Shown here piece after piece: positions 23,271 through 31,946 of a stretch of DNA of 37,722 bases. The stretch lies in assembly GCA_029057785.1 (NCBI GenBank), contig JAIDZC010000005.1, positions 1 to 37,722 of the forward strand, written 5' to 3'. Under the pieces are notes generated by a model. That model made no database searches, was not told the DNA's origin, and saw only the letters and a program-made list of their open reading frames with translations. Both the position numbers and the translations under genes were made by a program. The stretch comes from Anaeroplasmataceae bacterium. Lineage in GTDB: Bacteria > Bacillota_I > Bacilli_A > Acholeplasmatales > Anaeroplasmataceae. The stretch's first letter is position 1, and every line of letters starts with the position of its first letter.

Positions 23271-24374
23271 ATGTTTCTTAAATCTGTTTATTTTCCTGGC
23301 TTTGATTATTTTACGAAGGAAACCTGCATCCATAATTATTATCCAGCTAAAATTTTGGCTAAGCTTGATATAAAAGAAATGGAATTTTCAGATATAACTA
23401 TTTTTTATGGAAATAATGGTTCAGGTAAATCTACGCTTTTAAATCTGCTTGCAGAAAAAATTAAAGCCTCTAGGCAAACACGTTTCTTTAAAGATGAAGA
23501 ATGGGTGGTCGGACCAGGAGGAGGATCTCTACACAAATTATTTGATGAATGTGTCAAAGAAGTTGATGTTACCCTTGAGCTTGGAGAAAATGGAAAAGCA
23601 ATAGAACTTCCTTTTCATCGTAAAGTCATTACTAGTGATGACATTTTTAAGATATTGGATTCCAAAAAGGAGTTTAACCAGAATATAGTTCTAAAGACAG
23701 ATGAGGCAAATAAAGAAGGGAAAAAGCTTTTAAAGGAAGGCTATTACTATAGGGGAATGGAGGATTTTGAAAGACTTAGAGATTACAACACGATGAGAAG
23801 TTCTCCAAAACGCTATATTGCCAGTAAGGTTGGAACCAAGAAGACACAATACTCAAATGGAGAAACTGCAATAAAGTACTATATGGATATGATTGAAAAT
23901 GATGGCATCTATTTGCTAGATGAACCAGAAAACTGCTTATCTCCTCTATATCAGCTTCAATTAAGAGATTTGATTTTATCCTCTTCAAGATATTGTAATT
24001 GTCAGTTTATTATTGCTACACATTCGCCTTTTTTCTTAAGCCTAGATGGTGCTAGGGTCTATAACTTAGATAAGGAACCCGTGGTGAGCGAGAAGTGGTA
24101 TCAATTAGAAAACTCTATTATTTGGTATAATTTTTTTAAAGAGTATCAAAATGTATTTGAAACTAAAGAAGAGGGTCCTCTAACGCTACCAGTATTAACG
24201 AACAAAGAGTTTGATGAACTTATGGATACTTTGAAGAATATGAATTGTACAAGTGGATTTATTGGAATGATTCGTGGGAATGAAGAATATCTATCAAAAG
24301 TATTTTATTTATTAAATAAGTATCCAGATTTAGAGGAAATGGATTTAAGGAGAGAATTAGGACTTATTCGCTAA
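23271..24374 (+). CDS. AAA family ATPase (ABC/RecF-like), predicted
   Basis: A 367-residue soluble P-loop ATPase. Walker A is YGNNGSGKSTLLNLLAEK (near residue 45). A signature-like SNGETAIKYYMDM lies near 200, Walker B is GIYLLDEPENCLSP, and the switch His is in IIATHSPFFLSL. This layout, with a short coiled or helical insert, is that of the AAA_15/AAA_21-type predicted ATPases (COG3910-like) related to RecF and OLD. No nuclease domain is attached and no partner effector lies next to it. ATG 23271 has GGAAG 7 nt upstream. The role is unknown. It lies at the border between the accessory island and the SRP operon. Confidence 0.8.
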   Translation: MFLKSVYFPGFDYFTKETCIHNYYPAKILAKLDIKEMEFSDITIFYGNNGSGKSTLLNLLAEKIKASRQTRFFKDEEWVVGPGGGSLHKLFDECVKEVDVTLELGENGKAIELPFHRKVITSDDIFKILDSKKEFNQNIVLKTDEANKEGKKLLKEGYYYRGMEDFERLRDYNTMRSSPKRYIASKVGTKKTQYSNGETAIKYYMDMIENDGIYLLDEPENCLSPLYQLQLRDLILSSSRYCNCQFIIATHSPFFLSLDGARVYNLDKEPVVSEKWYQLENSIIWYNFFKEYQNVFETKEEGPLTLPVLTNKEFDELMDTLKNMNCTSGFIGMIRGNEEYLSKVFYLLNKYPDLEEMDLRRELGLIR

Positions 24375-24406
24375 TAGGGTTTGTTGTATTATTCGAGGTG
24401 TATTTC

Positions 24407-24436
24407 TTGAAATTGTATATTGAATTATGATATAAT
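24407..24436 (+). promoter_or_regulatory. Promoter of the ftsY-ylxM-ffh operon
   Basis: TTGAAA (24407-24412) and TATAAT (24431-24436) with an 18-nt spacer, 25 nt before the ftsY ATG. Confidence 0.7.
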
Positions 24437-24461
24437 TCATAAAGAATATGGAGTTGATTTT

Positions 24462-25430
24462 ATGGGCTTCTTTGATTTATTTAAGAAAAAGGACAAAGAA
24501 AAAAGTAAAAAGTATAAATTAGGTCTTCATAAGACAAGAGAAGGTGCCTTAGCTGGTCTTCGTGAAATCTTATCTAAAAGTACTAAAATAGATGATGAAT
24601 TATTTGATGAACTAGAAGAAGTATTCATTATGGCAGATATCGGTGTGGATACCGTAGTAGATTTCATTGATGAATTAAAGGAAGAGGTTTATCATAAAAG
24701 AATAGAAGATCCATTATTGTTGCAAGAAATGATTATGGACAAGATGTTTGAAATATATTTGAATGGTGAAATTGTAAATGCCAACCTTAAGCTAAAGAAG
24801 GATGATTTATCTATCGTTTTATTTGTTGGTGTCAATGGCGTTGGAAAAACGACCTCTATAGCTAAGATTGCTTATGCCTACAAGAAACAAGGCAAGAAAG
24901 TTTTACTTGCAGCAGGAGATACCTTCCGGGCGGGTGCAATTGAACAGCTCTCTGTTTGGGCGAAACGCGTAGGTGTTGACATTGTTACTAAGGAAGCAGG
25001 CTCTGATCCATCAAGTGTTATTTTTGAGGCTTGTAAGAAGGCTAAAAATGAACATTATGATTTACTCCTTTGTGATACGGCAGGACGCTTACAGAACAAA
25101 GTGAATTTGATGAATGAGCTTGCAAAGATGAAGCGTGTCATTGAAAACGTGTGTCCTGGTGCTCCAGATGAAACTTTGCTTGTCATAGATGCTACAACAG
25201 GTCAAAATGGTATGTCTCAGGCCAAAGCCTTTAAAGAGGCTACAGATGTAACAGGAGTTATCCTAACAAAGCTGGATGGTACATCTAAGGGTGGTATTGT
25301 ACTGGCAATCCGTCATGAGATGGGAATTCCTATCAAATACATTGGCTTAGGAGAATCTGTTGAAGACTTAGAGGTATTTGATATTGAGCAATATTTATAT
25401 GGTCTATTTGCTGACTTCTTTGAGGAATAG
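24462..25430 (+). CDS. ftsY: Signal recognition particle receptor FtsY
   Basis: FtsY docks the SRP-ribosome complex at the membrane. The 322-residue product has a short Lys-rich N-terminus (MGFFDLFKKKDKEKSKK) in place of a long acidic A domain. An N domain follows, then a G domain with GVNGVGKTTSIAKIA, DTFRAGAIEQL, DTAGRLQNK and LTKLDGTSKGG. ATG 24462 is supported by GGAG 8 nt upstream and by the match of MGFFDLFK to family N-termini. It is the first gene of the conserved SRP operon and is followed by ylxM after 3 nt. Confidence 0.96.
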   Translation: MGFFDLFKKKDKEKSKKYKLGLHKTREGALAGLREILSKSTKIDDELFDELEEVFIMADIGVDTVVDFIDELKEEVYHKRIEDPLLLQEMIMDKMFEIYLNGEIVNANLKLKKDDLSIVLFVGVNGVGKTTSIAKIAYAYKKQGKKVLLAAGDTFRAGAIEQLSVWAKRVGVDIVTKEAGSDPSSVIFEACKKAKNEHYDLLLCDTAGRLQNKVNLMNELAKMKRVIENVCPGAPDETLLVIDATTGQNGMSQAKAFKEATDVTGVILTKLDGTSKGGIVLAIRHEMGIPIKYIGLGESVEDLEVFDIEQYLYGLFADFFEE

Positions 25431-25433
25431 CCT

Positions 25434-25736
25434 ATGTCTATGACGTTTGAGAAAAGAGAAGAAATCATTAGCTTGTATGATACTTATGGTGTCTTGCTTA
25501 CAGATAAACAAAAAAATTATTTTGAAAGCTATTATTTTGATGATTTATCTATTACAGAAATTGCAAGCAATTTTGAAGTCTCAAGAAATGCAGTATTTGA
25601 CCAGTTAAAACGAGTTAATCTCATTTTGATGGAATATGAGGAGAAGCTTAAGATAGTAGAAAAAACTTCAAAAATAGAAAAATTAGAATTATCAAAACCT
25701 TTGAAAGAAGAAATACTAAATATATTAAAGGAGTGA
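25434..25736 (+). CDS. ylxM: YlxM-family SRP operon HTH protein
   Basis: A 100-residue UPF0122/YlxM protein. The region LLTDKQKNYFESYYFDDLSI and the following TEIASNFEVSRNAVFDQLKR form a sigma-region-4-like helix-turn-helix. In streptococci and relatives YlxM modulates SRP activity. GAGGA lies about 7 nt upstream of the first of two close ATG codons. It sits between ftsY and ffh, its constant position in Bacillota. Its TGA overlaps the ffh ribosome binding site. Confidence 0.9.
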   Translation: MSMTFEKREEIISLYDTYGVLLTDKQKNYFESYYFDDLSITEIASNFEVSRNAVFDQLKRVNLILMEYEEKLKIVEKTSKIEKLELSKPLKEEILNILKE

Positions 25737-25741
25737 AGCGT

Positions 25742-27160
25742 ATGGCATTTGATAGCTTAAGTTCACGATTACAAATGGGCCTACGTCGTTTGACGGGCAA
25801 AGGAAAATTAAATGAAAATGATATCGACGATATGCTTAGAGAGGTTCGTCTTTCTTTGTTAGAAGCCGATGTGAATTATAAGGTTGTCAAAAAATTTCTA
25901 GCGAATATTAAAGAACAGGCTTTAGGAGAACATATTTTAAAAGGCTTAAATCCTGGTCAGCAGGTCGTTAAAATAGTTCGTGAGGAATTGAAAAAGACAT
26001 TAGGTGATGAAGCTGTTGAATTAAGCTTTGCCTCTAGTGGGATGACTGTTGTTATGGCTGTGGGTTTGCAGGGTGCTGGTAAAACAACGGCTGTTGGTAA
26101 GATGGCACTTTTTTACCGCAAAAAGATGAAGAAAAAACCAATGCTTATTGCTGCCGATATTTATCGTCCTGCGGCAGTAGATCAGCTTGTTACACTAGGT
26201 AAACAGATTGATGTTCCTGTATTTGAGATGGGAACTAAGGTATCTGCCCAAAAGATTGTAACAGAGGGATTAAAGAAAGCCAAAGAGGAAGGCTATAATC
26301 TTGTCTTTATTGATACAGCAGGTCGTTTAGAAATTAACGAAGAGCTGATGGATGAACTTAAAGATATTGAAAAGATTGCATCTCCACATGAGATTTTACT
26401 TACTGTAGATGCAATGGCAGGTCAAAATGCTGTTAATGTGGCACTGGCTTTCCATGAAAAGCTCAATATCACGGGTTGTATTTTAACAAAACTTGATGGT
26501 GATACTCGTGGTGGTGCTGCCCTTTCCATTAAAGAAATGACAGGAATTCCAATTAAGATTATGTCTACCGGTGAAAAGCTAGATGCTATGGAAATCTTTT
26601 ATCCAGACCGTTTGGCAGATCGTATTTTGGGTATGGGTGATGTCCTTTCCTTAATCGATACAGTTACAGAAAACATAGATGAAGAAGAAATGAAATCTAT
26701 GGCTGAAAAGATGATGAGTAATTCCTTCAATTATAATGATATGCTTAAGCAGTTTAAGATGATAAAGCGTATGGGATCTATCTCTAAGATTCTTGGTTTT
26801 CTTCCTGGCATGCGAAATATCAAGCAGGCAATGGCCAATGTAGATGACAATGCATTAGATAAAATTGAATGTATTATATTCTCTATGACTGAAAAGGAAA
26901 GAAGTCATCCTGAATTGATTGATAGAGATTATAAGCGTAGAGAAAGAATTGCCAAAGGCTCTGGTAGAACGATTCAAGAAGTAAATCAGCTAAGAAGCTC
27001 TTTGGAAAATATGAAAAAGACAATGAAGCAGATGAACAATATGTCTGAAGCAGATGCTATGCGTATGCAGTCTCAAATGAAAAATGGCAATTATTCTGGA
27101 ATGGCTCAGCCTAAGGTTCATAAGGGAAAAGGCAAGGGCAAAGGAAATTTTAGATATTAA
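25742..27160 (+). CDS. ffh: Signal recognition particle protein Ffh
   Basis: Ffh is the SRP54 GTPase that binds signal peptides and 4.5S/6S RNA. The 472-residue product has an N domain, a G domain (GLQGAGKTTAVGKMA; DIYRPAAVDQL; DTAGRLEIN; LTKLDGDTRGG) and a Met-rich M domain. The M domain includes the RNA-binding RRERIAKGSGRTIQEVNQL near residue 400 and the flexible Met-containing loop ILGFLPGM. The C-terminus is Lys/Gly rich (HKGKGKGKGNFRY). ATG 25742 has AAAGGAG upstream; GTG 25733 is less likely. A terminator follows. The SRP RNA gene is not in the window. Confidence 0.97.
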   Translation: MAFDSLSSRLQMGLRRLTGKGKLNENDIDDMLREVRLSLLEADVNYKVVKKFLANIKEQALGEHILKGLNPGQQVVKIVREELKKTLGDEAVELSFASSGMTVVMAVGLQGAGKTTAVGKMALFYRKKMKKKPMLIAADIYRPAAVDQLVTLGKQIDVPVFEMGTKVSAQKIVTEGLKKAKEEGYNLVFIDTAGRLEINEELMDELKDIEKIASPHEILLTVDAMAGQNAVNVALAFHEKLNITGCILTKLDGDTRGGAALSIKEMTGIPIKIMSTGEKLDAMEIFYPDRLADRILGMGDVLSLIDTVTENIDEEEMKSMAEKMMSNSFNYNDMLKQFKMIKRMGSISKILGFLPGMRNIKQAMANVDDNALDKIECIIFSMTEKERSHPELIDRDYKRRERIAKGSGRTIQEVNQLRSSLENMKKTMKQMNNMSEADAMRMQSQMKNGNYSGMAQPKVHKGKGKGKGNFRY

Positions 27161-27161
27161 T

Positions 27162-27190
27162 GAAAATCCATGAGTTTATCATGGTTTTTC
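27162..27190 (+). terminator. Intrinsic terminator of the SRP operon
   Basis: AAAATCCATGA and TCATGGTTTTT pair around a GTTTA loop, with the final T residues doubling as the U-tract. It begins 2 nt after the ffh stop. Confidence 0.65.
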
Positions 27191-27208
27191 ACATTTTAGG
27201 AGGACTCT

Positions 27209-27736
27209 ATGAAAATTGCGATTATTGGTTTTAGTGGTACAGGAAAATCAACCTTGGCAAGAAAGCTTGCTAAATTTTATTCTATTCCAGTATTACATTT
27301 GGATGCTTGCCATTTTAAACCAAATTGGGAAGAGCGAACAGATGAGGATATGACTTCCATTGTATCCGAATTTTTAAATAAAGAAAATCAATGGGTAATA
27401 GAAGGAAACTATATCCGTATCTGCAAAGAGAGATTTCAAGAAGCAGATTTAGTCATCTATCTTGCCTATAATCGCTTTGCTTGTCTTAGAAATGTGATTC
27501 ATAGGTATAAGACATTTAAAAATAAAACTCGTCCCGATATGGCAGATGGCTGTGCAGAAAAATTGGATAAGGAATTTGTTTCTTGGGTTTTTTATAAAGG
27601 AAGAACGAAGCGTAAAAAAACAAATTACACAAATCTTGTTTTAAATGCTCAGAAAGGACTCATCTTTAAAAGTCGAAAAAAATTACACAAATACTTAAAA
27701 AAATTAGGAGTAGAAAATTATGAAGCTAGTATGTAG
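27209..27736 (+). CDS. P-loop kinase-like protein (FlaR/topology-modulation family)
   Basis: A 175-residue small NTPase with an adenylate-kinase-like fold. Walker A is GFSGTGKSTLARKLA at residues 7-14 onward. HLDACHFKPNWEER and the strand WVIEGNY match the 'DNA topology modulation protein FlaR'-like kinase family. The C-terminal region is Lys/Arg rich (GRTKRKKTNYTN, SRKKLHKYLKK). TTAGGAGG lies 7 nt upstream of the ATG. It overlaps the U32-type gene downstream by 17 nt, so the genes are probably co-translated. The substrate is unknown. It is not uridine kinase, which is the kinase found near the yrrN/yrrO pair in B. subtilis. Confidence 0.8.
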   Translation: MKIAIIGFSGTGKSTLARKLAKFYSIPVLHLDACHFKPNWEERTDEDMTSIVSEFLNKENQWVIEGNYIRICKERFQEADLVIYLAYNRFACLRNVIHRYKTFKNKTRPDMADGCAEKLDKEFVSWVFYKGRTKRKKTNYTNLVLNAQKGLIFKSRKKLHKYLKKLGVENYEASM

Positions 27737-28550
27737 CCTTCCCTCCTTCCATCTGCTTAAGGATGTAGCATCTTATGTAGATGGTATCTTGTTGGAGGAT
27801 CAACCTGATATTTTAGAACAAATTCATATTGTAGGTTCCTATGGACTAGTCTCAATTTATAAGCTGAATGAAATGGTTTTTCCTTTAGAGATAGAAGAAT
27901 ATAGGAAAAAGATTTTAATGACAAAGGATACCGACTGTCTATATTATATTACAGATTTAGGACTAGCACATATCTTAAAGGAGTTTGGTCTCATTGGAAG
28001 GACTATCTATGATCCAATCACGATGATTACAAATAGCCTAGACGCAAGAGAGTTTATGGAGTATGGATTCAAGGCCATCGGCTTAAGCAATGAGATTACA
28101 TTAAAGGATACCAAGCAAATTATTGAAAAAACAGGTATTCCCACCTTTATGCAGGTTTTTGGCTATCGCTTGATGCTTTCTACAAGAAGAACACTAATTT
28201 CTTTATATCAAGAAAAAATACAAACTCAATTTCAAATAGAAAATTTAGAAATCGAAGAGGCAACAAGAACGGATGCATTTCCAATTGTTGAGACAAGTAA
28301 GGGGACAAAAATATATCGTAGCTACCTTATTTCTTTATTAAATGAAATGAATAGTCTTTCTTTAGAATATGCATATTTAGAATCCTTTGGACTTGATGAA
28401 AGTATTTTTATAGAAGTCGTGAAGCTATACCATGCAGTGAAATCTAACAAGAGTAAAACAGATGCGTTAACTGCCTTAGAGTCTTTGAATTTACCTATAG
28501 GAGAAGGATTTTCCTATCAAGATAGTGTCTATATGAAGGAGGAGTTTTAA
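27720..28550 (+). CDS. U32 family protein, TrhP1/YrrN-like
   Basis: A 276-residue TIM-barrel-like U32 protein without the cysteine cluster of its partner. It resembles B. subtilis YrrN (TrhP1), which with YrrO (TrhP2) forms the prephenate-dependent 5-hydroxyuridine at tRNA position 34. Support comes from the fold pattern (KLVCSLPSFHLL; TIYDPITMITNSLDAREFM; GFKAIGLSNEITL), the characteristic RLMLSTRRTLISLY stretch and, above all, its position directly before a clear TrhP2 homologue. AGGAG lies 9 nt before the ATG. The TAA abuts the next ATG. Confidence 0.8.
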   Translation: MKLVCSLPSFHLLKDVASYVDGILLEDQPDILEQIHIVGSYGLVSIYKLNEMVFPLEIEEYRKKILMTKDTDCLYYITDLGLAHILKEFGLIGRTIYDPITMITNSLDAREFMEYGFKAIGLSNEITLKDTKQIIEKTGIPTFMQVFGYRLMLSTRRTLISLYQEKIQTQFQIENLEIEEATRTDAFPIVETSKGTKIYRSYLISLLNEMNSLSLEYAYLESFGLDESIFIEVVKLYHAVKSNKSKTDALTALESLNLPIGEGFSYQDSVYMKEEF

Positions 28551-29729
28551 ATGGTAGAATTACTCGCTCCTGCTGGAGATTTAGAAAAATTAAAAATAGC
28601 TATTTTATATGGTGCTGATGCTGTATTTATTGGAGGGCTAAAATTTTCTTTACGCTCAAGAGCCTCAAACTTCACAATAGAAGATATAAAAGAAGGGTGT
28701 CAGTTTGCTCATAAGCATCATGCAAAGGTTCATGTGACCTGTAACATTGTGATGCATGAAATAGATACAGAAGATATCTTGGAGTATTTAAAGGCGTTAG
28801 AAGCAGCTGGTGTAGATGCCATCATCGCTTCATCTATTACAATTTTAAAGCTTGTAGTAAATCATACCAAAATGGAAGCCCATGTATCTACACAAACCTC
28901 ATGCTTAAATCAAGAGGCTGTTGCCTTTTATAAGGACCTTGGTGTAAAGCGAGTTGTTTTAGGTCGTGAACTTTCTTTAGAAGAAATCGAAGTGGTAAAG
29001 AAAAATACATCCATAGATTTAGAAGTATTTATTCATGGAGGGATGTGTGTTTCCTACTCTGGAAGATGTATGCTATCCAATAATATGACCAATCGGGATG
29101 CGAATAGAGGGGGCTGTGCACATAGCTGTAGATGGAATTATAATTTATATCAAAATGGTAAAAGAATGAATCCAGAAGGGGATTATTTTGCGATGAGTAG
29201 TAAGGATTTATGTGCCATTCGAGCAATTCCAAGACTGATGGAATTAGGTATTCATTCCTTTAAGATTGAAGGTAGAATGAAAAGCCTTCACTATATTGCA
29301 ACGATTGTAAAGACTTATCGTACGCTTATAGATGATATAAATAACAATACACTAAAGGATTTTAACCATTATGAAACTATGATCAATAAGGCAGAAAATA
29401 GATTGACCTCTACAGGATTTCTATTTGGTCTTCCAACGATAGATGAACAGCTTTATGATTTAGATGCATCTATTCCAAATAAGGATTTTGTAGGTATTGT
29501 ATTAGATTATGATAAAACTACAAAAAAAGCCACTATTGAACAAAGAAATCATTTTGTTCCATATAGTAGCTTAGAGGTTTTTGGACCACATCACAATGAT
29601 GTGATAGAAATAAAAGAAGTATTTGACAAGGATGATGTGAGTCTAGATGCTGCAAGACATCCAAGACAAATTGTATATTTTTACACAGAATATCCTTTAG
29701 AAAAAGATGATCTTTTAAGACTGAATTAG
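28551..29729 (+). CDS. U32 family tRNA hydroxylation protein, TrhP2/YrrO-like
   Basis: A 392-residue U32 protein for tRNA ho5U34 formation, the first step towards mo5U/cmo5U-type wobble bases. It starts with the family signature ELLAPAGDLEKLKIAILYGA and has EAHVSTQTSCLNQEAVAFY, EVFIHGGMCVSYSGRC and FKIEGRMKS. Four cysteines (166, 173, 189 and 193; C-x6-C-x15-C-x3-C) match the iron-sulfur ligands of the catalytic U32 group. GGAGGAG precedes the ATG. Despite the 'peptidase U32' label, proteolysis is doubtful. greA lies about 1 kb downstream, as in the B. subtilis yrrN-yrrO-udk-greA order, but udk is absent. The 3' end overlaps the convergent small gene by 15 nt. Confidence 0.88.
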   Translation: MVELLAPAGDLEKLKIAILYGADAVFIGGLKFSLRSRASNFTIEDIKEGCQFAHKHHAKVHVTCNIVMHEIDTEDILEYLKALEAAGVDAIIASSITILKLVVNHTKMEAHVSTQTSCLNQEAVAFYKDLGVKRVVLGRELSLEEIEVVKKNTSIDLEVFIHGGMCVSYSGRCMLSNNMTNRDANRGGCAHSCRWNYNLYQNGKRMNPEGDYFAMSSKDLCAIRAIPRLMELGIHSFKIEGRMKSLHYIATIVKTYRTLIDDINNNTLKDFNHYETMINKAENRLTSTGFLFGLPTIDEQLYDLDASIPNKDFVGIVLDYDKTTKKATIEQRNHFVPYSSLEVFGPHHNDVIEIKEVFDKDDVSLDAARHPRQIVYFYTEYPLEKDDLLRLN

Positions 29730-30032
29730 ATTTCTTACCTGAAGATAGGCTAAAGATAGCTTAGTATAGTCAATATCTTCAATAAAGTTTGCAATATCGC
29801 AGACATCCAAATTACATTCCAAAAGAGGTATAGAGTTTCTGTTTTCGTCCTTTAGACAAGCAGGATACATCGTGAAATTTAAAAGCTTATTAATTCCAAA
29901 ATAAAGACGTCCCTTATTTCCGTACTGATAGGCTTTATAAACAAGTTCCTTTTCAAAGTTACGCTTTGAGCCGTATGCATTATTTAAGGACTGCATAAAT
30001 ACCTCTGAAATTGTTGTGTTTGTTTTAACCAT
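29715..30032 (-). CDS. Small hypothetical protein
   Basis: A 105-residue soluble protein I do not recognise. The start is supported by AGAAAGGAG about 8 nt upstream (minus strand), a strong site. The sequence is mixed helix and strand with several aromatic residues (VYKAYQYGNKGRLYFGINK) and two Cys near the C-terminus (LLECNLDVCD). There is no signal peptide, membrane helix or known motif. It is transcribed against the U32 genes and overlaps their end by 15 nt. It is also divergent from the YgjP-type gene with a 29-nt spacer. The ribosome binding site and normal codon use argue that it is real. Confidence 0.6.
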   Translation of the reverse strand: MVKTNTTISEVFMQSLNNAYGSKRNFEKELVYKAYQYGNKGRLYFGINKLLNFTMYPACLKDENRNSIPLLECNLDVCDIANFIEDIDYTKLSLAYLQVRNLIQS

Positions 30033-30061
30033 ATGCTTGGCTCCTTTCTGGTGGTGATATA

Positions 30062-30730
30062 ATGATTTTAGTCAATGTGAATTCAATAAATTTTAAAGTC
30101 GAAGTGATTTATAGGAGATCAAATCGTAAAATTTATCTTCGCATTAAAAACGGCATGATAGTAATAACTACGCCTATTCAGCTCTCCTATGATAAGATTT
30201 CTGATATGATAAAGAAGAACTTTAATTACATAATGAAGTATATGAATCAACCTGCTGAAATAGAAGATAAAATTCATTATTTAGGTAAATTATACTCTCT
30301 AAATATTATCGAATCTACCTCCGATGAAATCTATGTTTTAGATGATGAAATTAATGTGTATTCAAAATCTTTAGAATCCGTAGGAAAGCTCATAGAAGGA
30401 TTATATAAAAATACTCTTTCAAATGTTGTCGAAAGGTATGCAAAAGATATTTTCACACAATTTAATATATCCTTTGATGTGAAGTTTCAATACAAAAATG
30501 CTAAAGGGTATTATGGAGAATGCTTTTCAAAGAAAAGAGTTATTGTATTATCGACTCGACTTGCCAAATATGATTTAAAATATATTTTATCTGTGATTTA
30601 TCATGAATGTGCTCATTTCAAATATCAGAATCATCAAAAAGAATTTTATGAATATTTGGAAGAAAGATATCCAAATTATAGAAGTGTTCAAAGAGAACTA
30701 AGAAAAATCCGCTACAATGAGAAATATTAA
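30062..30730 (+). CDS. YgjP-like metallopeptidase (DUF45/SprT-like)
   Basis: A 222-residue protein of the YgjP/DUF45 M48-like family. The N-terminal beta region carries RRSNRKIYLRIKNGMIVITT. The C-terminal third has the zinc site HECAH (181-185) in ILSVIYHECAHFKYQNHQ, followed by KEFYEYLEERYPNYR. The family pattern is 'Y...Hel.H.....H...F', so the downstream His in QNHQKEF is the likely third ligand. There is no signal peptide, so it is cytosolic. GGTGGTGA precedes the ATG. It precedes greA, which has its own promoter. The biological substrate of this family is not established. Confidence 0.85.
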   Translation: MILVNVNSINFKVEVIYRRSNRKIYLRIKNGMIVITTPIQLSYDKISDMIKKNFNYIMKYMNQPAEIEDKIHYLGKLYSLNIIESTSDEIYVLDDEINVYSKSLESVGKLIEGLYKNTLSNVVERYAKDIFTQFNISFDVKFQYKNAKGYYGECFSKKRVIVLSTRLAKYDLKYILSVIYHECAHFKYQNHQKEFYEYLEERYPNYRSVQRELRKIRYNEKY

Positions 30731-30742
30731 ATTAAAAATTTC

Positions 30743-30771
30743 TTGATTTTTAGCTTTAGTTTAGGTATAAT
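30743..30771 (+). promoter_or_regulatory. Promoter of greA
   Basis: TTGATT (30743-30748) and TATAAT (30766-30771) with a 17-nt spacer, 32 nt before the ATG. Confidence 0.75.
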
Positions 30772-30802
30772 AATTAAGCGTTGATAATGGAGGTATCCGA
30801 TA

Positions 30803-31249
30803 ATGAATAAAGATGAAGTTTTTGAATTATCTCATGCAGGTGCGGAAGCCCTACAAGAAGAATTAGAAAAATTAAAGACTGTAGATAGAATCCAAATCCG
30901 TGAAGCTATTAAAGAGGCACGTGAGCAAGGTGACTTATCTGAGAATGCAGATTATTCCTCTGCAAGAGAGCAGCAGGCAACTATCGAAGCACGTATTTTA
31001 GAGATTGAAAATATTCTAAAGCATGCTAAGATTATGGATGTTAACACGGTAACTGTAAAGTATATGGATTTAAATCGTGTTGCTACCTTCCAAATTGTTG
31101 GTACAATTGAGGCAGATCCATTTGCAGGTAAGATATCTAATGACTCTCCACTAGGTAAAGCTGTTTTAGGTCATAAGGTTGGAGATGTATTCCACATTTC
31201 TACAGAAAATGGCAAAGAATTAAAAGTTAAGCTTATGGAAGTAAAGTAA
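30803..31249 (+). CDS. greA: Transcription elongation factor GreA
   Basis: GreA rescues backtracked RNA polymerase by stimulating transcript cleavage. The 148-residue product has the N-terminal coiled coil (LEEELEKLKTVDRIQIREAI) with the acidic tip GDLSENADYSSAREQQ, which holds the Asp/Glu pair that acts in the polymerase channel. The C-terminal FKBP-like domain includes SNDSPLGKAVLGHKVGD. The ribosome binding site is GGAGG. It ends in a strong bidirectional terminator shared with the convergent sigma factor gene. Confidence 0.97.
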   Translation: MNKDEVFELSHAGAEALQEELEKLKTVDRIQIREAIKEAREQGDLSENADYSSAREQQATIEARILEIENILKHAKIMDVNTVTVKYMDLNRVATFQIVGTIEADPFAGKISNDSPLGKAVLGHKVGDVFHISTENGKELKVKLMEVK

Positions 31250-31280
31250 AAATAGGACACTTTTAGGTGTCCTATTTTTT
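31249..31280. terminator. Bidirectional terminator between greA and the sigma factor gene
   Basis: AAATAGGACAC (31250-31260) and GTGTCCTATTT (31267-31277) form an 11-bp stem with A- and T-runs on both sides. The stop codon of the minus-strand sigma gene (31272-31274) lies inside the stem. Confidence 0.9.
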
Positions 31281-31931
31281 AAGTAGAAAGTAGAGTTTTA
31301 ATAAAGCTCGCTTTTCTATTCTAGAAACATAGCTTCTAGATATATTCATATCTTTTGCAATTTCCTTTTGTGTTTGACTTTCTCTAGAAATACCATAACG
31401 TCTAGAAATGATTTCGTATTCTCGACTATTTAAAGATTTTAAAGCTTCATTTAAGTCCTGATGCATTGCCTTTTTTTCATAGGAGGCCATAATATCTATG
31501 CTTTTATCTTCAATCAGATCTAGAAGTTCCACCTCATTTCCATCCTTATCCATAGCAACTGGAGATTGTAAATAGATAAGATTTCGCTTGTTTTTGGTGG
31601 AACGAAGATGCATTAAGATTTCGTTTTCTATACAGCGCGCTGCATAGGTAGCAAGTTTATTATTGGCTGTAATCTGATAAGAATCAACAGCCTTCATAAG
31701 TCCTAAAATACCAATGGAGAGGATGTCATCTTTATCTTCCTGGGTATTTTCATATTTTTTTGCGATATGGGCAACTAATCTTAAATTATGCTCAATGAGC
31801 TTAGCTCTTGCTGTTTCATCCTTGGTTTGTGCATACCGCAAGAGATACATCCGTTCCTCCTCATCTGAAAGTTTTTGGGGGTAGGACTCACTTTTGATTG
31901 CACCAAAAAGTGGTAGCAAGAAAAACAACAT
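31272..31931 (-). CDS. sigK: Sporulation-type sigma factor (sigma-K/sigma-E group)
   Basis: A 219-residue sigma-70 family factor. Region 2 has HNLRLVAHIAKKYENT, DILSIGILGLMKAVDSY and LATYAARCIENEILMHLR, nearly identical to B. subtilis sigma-K. Region 4 has SREYEIISRRYG and a helix-turn-helix ending SRSYVSRIEKRAL. The first about 18 residues are hydrophobic (MLFFLLPLFGAI), like a shortened pro-sequence of the kind removed by SpoIVFB in pro-sigma-K. The gene is contiguous, with no skin-type insertion. AAAGGAG lies 7 nt upstream of the ATG. It would direct late mother-cell transcription if the organism sporulates. Sigma-E is the alternative identity, less likely given the sequence match. It is convergent with greA and divergent from yqeG. 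Confidence 0.85.
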   Translation of the reverse strand: MLFFLLPLFGAIKSESYPQKLSDEEERMYLLRYAQTKDETARAKLIEHNLRLVAHIAKKYENTQEDKDDILSIGILGLMKAVDSYQITANNKLATYAARCIENEILMHLRSTKNKRNLIYLQSPVAMDKDGNEVELLDLIEDKSIDIMASYEKKAMHQDLNEALKSLNSREYEIISRRYGISRESQTQKEIAKDMNISRSYVSRIEKRALLKLYFLLKK

Positions 31932-31946
31932 TTTAAAACTCCTTTA

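Noticed and set aside
23271-24374. AAA ATPase as part of a defence system such as OLD or a Septu-like pair
   Set aside because: There is no nuclease domain in the protein and no effector gene next to it: the left neighbour is a remnant and the right one is ftsY.
28551-29729. Collagenase-type peptidase for the U32 gene
   Set aside because: The four-Cys cluster and the pairing with a Cys-less U32 partner fit the tRNA hydroxylation proteins TrhP1/TrhP2 rather than a protease.
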